Shown: piece after piece, positions 58,751-64,000 of the stretch
How positions within the stretch are numbered: the stretch's first letter is position 1
How the letters are laid out: each line of letters starts with the position of its first letter
Assembly: GCF_026745355.1 (NCBI RefSeq)
Contig: NC_079209.1
Location: forward strand, 20,723,571-20,787,570
From: Beta vulgaris subsp. vulgaris
Taxonomy: Eukaryota > Streptophyta > Magnoliopsida > Caryophyllales > Amaranthaceae
Reading direction: 5' to 3'
Length of the DNA stretch: 64,000 nucleotides
Translations under genes and position numbers: made by a program
The notes under the pieces: generated by a model
Told to the model about the DNA's origin: nothing
The model's input: only the letters and a program-made list of their open reading frames with translations
The model's database searches: none

Positions 58751-60279
58751 TATAATAGGGATAATCTTAGGAAACAATGTGTTTATGTGATTTTTCTTAA
58801 TCAAGTTGTTACTCATCATTTAAAATGTGTTTTCATAAAAAATTCAAGTAAAGTTGTGCATAAACATCTCCATAAAAAAGAAAAAGTGATGTTATAACTA
58901 TAATCGGTTTTAATTTCGTACTTGATTTCACATTTTGTCTGTATCATATAAATAGTTTTTAGGATATTTTGTCTGTGAATTGCAAGATGTTCCACCAACG
59001 AATTTTGTACAGTTAATTAAAAATTATACAAAATGATTGTCAAAAACTGATTTTGTTTAGTACCACATAGCTTGTTCTTTTAATTAAGTTCAAACTAAAC
59101 TCATTTATATAAAACTAAAAACATTAGTAGCTTTTCAAAAACATAAAAATCATATTCATATGAATTTTAAACAATTTTATCTCATATTTACAAAATCGTT
59201 CATACAAATCACTAAACTCTAGAAAACTAATTTCCCCTTCGGGTAAGAGAATAAATAAAAAAGGGTATTAAAAATGTCTAATATAAGTGAAAATTTCTAT
59301 CATAGTCCTTCACTATGTCTATAATGGTTATACCAAAATTTACTTCAAACCAAGTTCAATATGTTAGGTTTTAAAGAACAAATTGGATAAAGGTCCTATT
59401 TTGACCAGTTTTAGTATAAAATTCACCATAACTCACGTTGTCACTAAAAGCTTGAAAAAATTTTGACGCAGCATAAAAAACTCATTGACCTATCCACAGG
59501 TATATCACATTTTCAATTTCACGCTCTTTAAAGAAAGTTATGAATCTTATAAGTCAGTATAAAGATTAAAATGCAATCTGGAAAATGAAATATAGTGATC
59601 AACTCATGTTTCATAAGAAAGGTTTTCGTTTCACCCAGGAAAATGTTAGTTAAAAGTCATTAAATTTTTAGCTTCTCTTAAAATGTCTCATTTCATCAAG
59701 TAAATAAAAATCAATAAAATTCTTCATAAAAAATCAAATTCAAGAAGTCAATATAATCTTTAACTTTCACAAGTTTACAAATAAACATGAATTCCAAAGC
59801 CCATTCAAGGAGATGATGATCGAGGAGCATCATGCTGAACATCAAGATTGAAAATTTGAATAGATCATATAATTTTTACATTTTGTTGTAATAATAGTTT
59901 CTTTTTAAATAGTTGTTACATCACTTAATTAATGAATTTATAGAGATGCTTATGCATAATTATCATAAATAATTCCACAATTTTTTTTTAATAAAATGAG
60001 AAACCAATGTTACAAATATTGCACGTTGGTCTCAATATATCATAGTATATGAATTAAATGACTCAATCTCAATTACGAGGAAAAATTGCAAATCTAACTA
60101 AGTTAAATTGTATGATGATCCATCTTACATTTTCAAAATTATTCTCCATAATCTTCAAATGGATCAATTATATAATTTGACATAATTAGAAAGGTAATTA
60201 TGACCTCCTAATTGATTTTAGGTTGTTTCATGTGTCTCTTCTTTAAGGAAAGACCTCTTTTGAAAAATCTTAAGTTTAA
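58751..60279. other. AT-rich spacer, no gene seen
   Basis: Long AT-rich sequence without open frames of note. A weak inverted pair, GTGCATAAACATCTCCATAA at 58855-58874 and its degenerate reverse complement near 59938-59960, might mark an old transposon, but no target duplication was found. Confidence 0.4.
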
Positions 60280-60710
60280 TCATTAATCAAGTGGATTATT
60301 TCAACTTCCATTCGATCACTAATTAAGGTGATTACTTTATTCATATTTAATCACTAATATGGCGATTATCTCAAATCTTGACTAATCACTAATTAGGGTA
60401 ACTATCTTAACTTTCCTTGAAATTTAATTACTAATTAGGGTGATTATCTTAACCTTTCATCTTATTTAATCACTAATTAGGGTGATTGTCTTAAACTTTT
60501 AATAATCTCTAATTAGGGTGATTATTTCCTAACCCTCATCTTAATCACTAATTAAGGTGATTATCTTTTCATTTATAATCACTAATTAAAGTGATTATCT
60601 TAATCTTTCATTTCAATCACTGATTGAAGTGATTCTTTGAATCCTATTTCAACCACTAATTAGAGTGATTATTTGAATCCTATTTCAATCACTAATTGGA
60701 GTGATTACCT
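60280..60710. repeat. Palindromic minisatellite, about 11 units of 36-42 bp
   Basis: Each unit contains AATCACTAATTAGGGTGATT or a close variant, an inverted repeat with AATCAC and GTGATT arms, followed by a variable T/C-rich linker such as ATCTTAACCTTTCATCTTATT. Arms stay complementary in most units while linkers vary in length. Confidence 0.85.
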
Positions 60711-61270
60711 CATCTCCAATAAATTTTTTTAATTCTAAAGGTGAGTTTTTCATAATCTATTTCCTTTTCTTCCCTAATGAACTACGATGGTTTTGATCCA
60801 TGAGTGGATTCCAATCCCGCGATGATTGGTATGTAGTGCAACTTTGGTGTTCAAACCTACCATGTACAAATGGTATATTGGTCCTCAAAAATAAAAATGG
60901 TTGATGTGTATTTGTGCAAATTATGTGATTTTCTATTAGCCATAATTACTTTAAAATGGAGAATAACGCATTTAGTAAGAGCCTGTTCTTTAGAATGAAT
61001 GAGGAGACGAGTTACAGTTCGCACCTCTTCACCTAAACCCCGAACCTTATCTCATGGTATTAAAGACCAATTTTCAAAAAACCTTATCCATATGAAGTCA
61101 TCATCGTTTTAAATGATATTTCTTAAAAATGATTTTAAAATTATTTATTAATTAAAATTGTCCCTATTTAGATACTAATAGAGTGGTGACTTCAAATTTT
61201 TCTAAAACTCATAGTCCAATGAGAGACTTTTATGAGATTCAGACCGTTAATTAAGAAAGTCAAAAATGGG
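60711..61270 (+). mobile_element. LTR-retroelement-like remnant
   Basis: CTAATGAACTACGATGGTTT at about 60774 and GGTGACTTCAAATTTTTCTA near 61192, then CTCATAGTCCAATGAGAG, resemble stretches I associate with LTRs and leaders of plant chromovirus-type gypsy elements. No repeat pair, primer site or frame confirms this; the assignment is from familiarity only. Confidence 0.3.
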
Positions 61271-61599
61271 ATACCACAAAATGCAAAAAATAAAATCGGA
61301 AGTTGGGAAAGTAAATGGGGTTTCAACATCTTAAAGAAGGTCAAATATGGGTTTTAGCTGATTCCAAAAGCTTTAACAAATATTTCATTGGCTTCAGACT
61401 TAGGGGTTAAAGCTGGAGAAGAAATAAAGTTTAAGCTTGTGATGAAGCGTTGTGTTTTAGGGAATTTGGACTATATGCCTGTTAAAATGCAAGTGTGACC
61501 AAGCTTCTTCCAGCTCAACTATGCCTTCTAGTAATGCAAATGACGATATAGAATTACAGTTCTCTTTGGTTCTCTCTCTTGCAATCCCTTCAGGTGAGG

Positions 61600-63720
61600 A
61601 AGCTGGCCTTGGAGAGCTTCCCAATCAACCATCAAAATATCTCATGGAATGCAAGAGGTATTAAGGATGACAATTATTTTGCATCATCCTATGTTTCTTG
61701 GCTTTTGTTCAATGTCATCATCCTAGTTTTTAATTTTTATCTGTAACAAAAAATTTCGTGGATGTAATCTCTTCGATATTTGCAAACACTAGACCTAGTT
61801 TGGCTAGTGGTGTTGATGCTAATCGCATCTTCCTCAAATTTTGATTTTTGTAAAATTGAGGAACCTGGTCATTAAGTTTGGCATGTATGCTTTGTTTATG
61901 GAGCACAAGGCTAGGGCTCAAGTGTGTAATGAAATTTCTACGTTAATTTATGATTTAAACTCTTGTGTTGTGATTAACGACTTTAATAAAGTAGAATTCT
62001 ATGAAGACAAGATTGGTGGTTCACACTATATTAGGGGATGGCACTCTTTTATGGAATGGAGATTACGAACCCCATTACTCCTCGTGGACTTCATTAGACC
62101 TCACTTTACTTGGTTTAAAGTAAGAACCACCAGGCCTGATCATGGAAAGACTGAATAAACTGTATATTTCTCAAGCTTAGTCCCCTAAAATAACCAACAT
62201 ATTCTCATGGATGAACCTATACTACACTCTGATCATGAAGCCATCATCTATATTGCTCAAATGCATACTCCTCTTTCCAAGAGACCTTATCAACCGGAAG
62301 TATGTGTCTCAAGTTTTGGATATTATTACAAACGTATGGCAACAAAGTCAAGGATCTCTAATGTATATTGTATATGAAGATAACTCCACCGTATTAGAGA
62401 ACAGTGCAAGAAATGGTGTATGGATCATAAAAAATCCAAGGGCTTGATTGGAAGCTCATATGCACACAGTTGACCTCCATGGGAAATAATGTTTCTTCTT
62501 ATAACACGACGCATAATTATATTCAATCAATCCAACAACAATTACAATTTTGTGATTTTGGGTTTCCAATTCTGGAAACAAAGAATGCAAAACATTTGGT
62601 ATCTACTTGGGGATACCCCTGCTCCGTTAATGTATACCAAAGTTAAGCAATGTTTAAGTATTAAACAAATTTCTATGATCCAAGATTAAGAAGGAAACCG
62701 GGTTCAATGGAACTTTATTCTCAAATCTTACAAGGTTTTGGTTCCCTCCCATTTGGCGTGTTTGGATTCACCGGTGTATAACTTCACGCTCCTGCACGGT
62801 TCTTATGAATGGCACACTTTTAGATGTGTATCACCTTAAATGTGGCCTTCACTAAGATGATTCCTTATCACCTTATTTGTTCTTATTTTGTATGGATAGT
62901 TTCTCTAGGATGTTTTCCCTAGGTGAGGATATCAAGCTCTTTAGAGGAATACATATATCTCGTCGAAGCCCTTCAATTTTCCACCTCTTTCTTGATGACG
63001 ATGTTCTTCTATTTTTCAAATCCTCAACTCAAGGATGTCAAAATGTTAAGGAAATCACTGATAAATTCTATTAATGTTTTGGTAAACGTATTAATTTCCA
63101 AACATCATTTGTTAAGTTCAGCCCCAATACGCCACTTTCTCAACAATAGATTGTCAATGTGGTGGACATGGTGACTCATAAACTCCTTAGGTGGAATAAC
63201 TTGCTCCTTTCTCAATCCATGAAGGTTTTTTTAATCAACTTAGTGGAAGCGGTTATGATTTCTCATATTCTTGGCACCTTTACTATCCCTGCTACCACTT
63301 CCAATAAGATTGATTCCTTCTTCCACTCTTTTTTATGGAGTTTTGGAGGTCACCCAGGTATTCATTGGATCAAAAAAGAAATTTCAATTTTACCTAAGGG
63401 AATGGGTGGTCTTGGTGTACGCTCAATTAAGATTAATGAATCAAGCTCTTTTGATGATGCAAGCTTGGAAGCTGCATTCTAATCAGACTTCTCTTTTGTT
63501 TAGAGTTCTTCTCTTTAACTCTCTAGTTTCTGTTACACCATATGATAGTTCACTAAAAGGTCCAAGGCTTATTTATTGGGGAAGGAGAGGCTTAAGGCAA
63601 GCTCAGGCTAATCTTCTTATGAATTGCTCATGGAAAATTGGTAATGGAGAGTCTACTAAAGCGTTTAGAGATCGTTGGGTGGCCGATGCAGTTCGGAGTC
63701 TAGTGTTAATCTCACTTTGA
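61600..63720 (+). pseudogene. L1-like LINE ORF2: endonuclease and reverse transcriptase, decayed
   Basis: Intact elements of this type nick DNA and copy their RNA at the nick. The endonuclease starts near 61636 with NISWNARGI. It continues (61841-62155) with VVINDFNKVEFYEDKIGG (the GDFN-type motif), FTWFKVRTTRPDHG and the SDH motif in SDHEAI (about 62229). The reverse transcriptase shows MNGTLLDVYHLKCGLH, a stop, and DDSLSPYLFLFCMDS at 62807-62895 (the GLRQGDPLSP motif, with Q turned into a stop). It then has HLFLDDDVLLFF near 62982-63017 (the FADD active site, keeping two Asp), KLLRWNNLLLSQSMKVFLIN and WIKKEISILPKGMGGLGVR. The frame then shifts to the WGRRG... and WKIGNGESTKAFRDRW part, ending at a stop near 63718. 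Frameshifts and stops make it non-functional. Confidence 0.88.
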
Positions 63721-64000
63721 GACAATTTTAAACACTAAGGTTAGTGACTTGATACACCTTGTAGTATTCGCCTCAAAAAAAATACAACACAAGTAGTCTT
63801 CCAACATGTAGTGGCTTCACCTTTAGAAATATTAACTTGAGACTTCAACCTAAAACATTTAGGGAAACTACCACCCACCAAGTGATATACCACATAAATG
63901 AAAAAAAAGCATACACACATCAACAACGCTGAATACTAAACCCGTACATGAGATTAACACATGCTTTGGTGCCTTTCATTTGAAAACGACCCTCAACAAT
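63721..64000. other. Right edge, nothing recognised
   Basis: The minus frame at 63741-63926 has no domain I recognise. Possibly continuing LINE flank or an unrelated repeat. Confidence 0.4.

Noticed and set aside
58855..59960. Transposon with GTGCATAAACATCTCCATAA inverted ends
   Set aside because: The two ends match only at about 16 of 20 positions, the match does not extend, and no target duplication was found.

Overview
The window is nuclear DNA of a flowering plant, most likely a eudicot. It is AT-rich, holds a plant-type 2-oxoglutarate-dependent dioxygenase gene with the intron layout of the SRG1-like group, and is crowded with plant transposon types: copia and gypsy LTR elements, L1-like LINEs, a tRNA-derived SINE, CACTA, hAT, MULE, Stowaway-like MITEs and Helitrons. 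The species cannot be named from the sequence. No bacterial-type operon, rRNA, functional tRNA or CRISPR array was seen.

Left part (1-18045). A copia gag fragment lies at the left edge. It is followed by a dioxygenase pseudogene on the plus strand, with exons at 2062-2337, 9871-10119 and 10848-11175. One inserted base and three in-frame stops break it, and its last exon was not found. Its introns are a transposon trap: a SINE with a 14-bp target duplication, a CACTA element, an LTR-like remnant holding a Stowaway-like MITE, a Helitron holding an hAT-type element, and a complete non-autonomous gypsy-type element (11218-16647, 398-bp LTRs, AAAGT duplication). The interior of that last element is the oddest part of this region: about 21 copies of one short hairpin, embedded in several otherwise different tandem-repeat families.

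Centre (18046 to about 46467). An uninterrupted satellite array of about 28.4 kb with a monomer of about 159 bp. It has clear higher-order structure: an approximately 4.0-kb (25-monomer) repeat on the left, and a 3.0-3.46-kb (19-22-monomer) repeat, present about five times, across 26-42 kb. The many 60-100-residue open frames here, on both strands, are products of the repeat and not genes.

Right part (46468-64000). The array ends at a decayed LINE RNase H domain. Then come a Helitron inside a minisatellite, a Stowaway-like MITE, a minus-strand LINE 3' region, an 885-bp MULE with a 9-bp duplication, and about 4.7 kb that looks different from the rest and may be a small minus-strand host gene (first exon 55062-55177, possible last exon 50962-51030). 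Further right are a MITE split by a 259-bp Helitron, a minus-strand gypsy LTR with leader and gag remnant, a palindromic minisatellite, and a plus-strand LINE (endonuclease and reverse transcriptase) full of stops and frameshifts.

Nothing here works together as a pathway. The window reads as pericentromere-like or knob-like heterochromatin beside a decayed gene. Coordinates of transposon ends with target duplications are exact by eye; edges of degenerate remnants are approximate.
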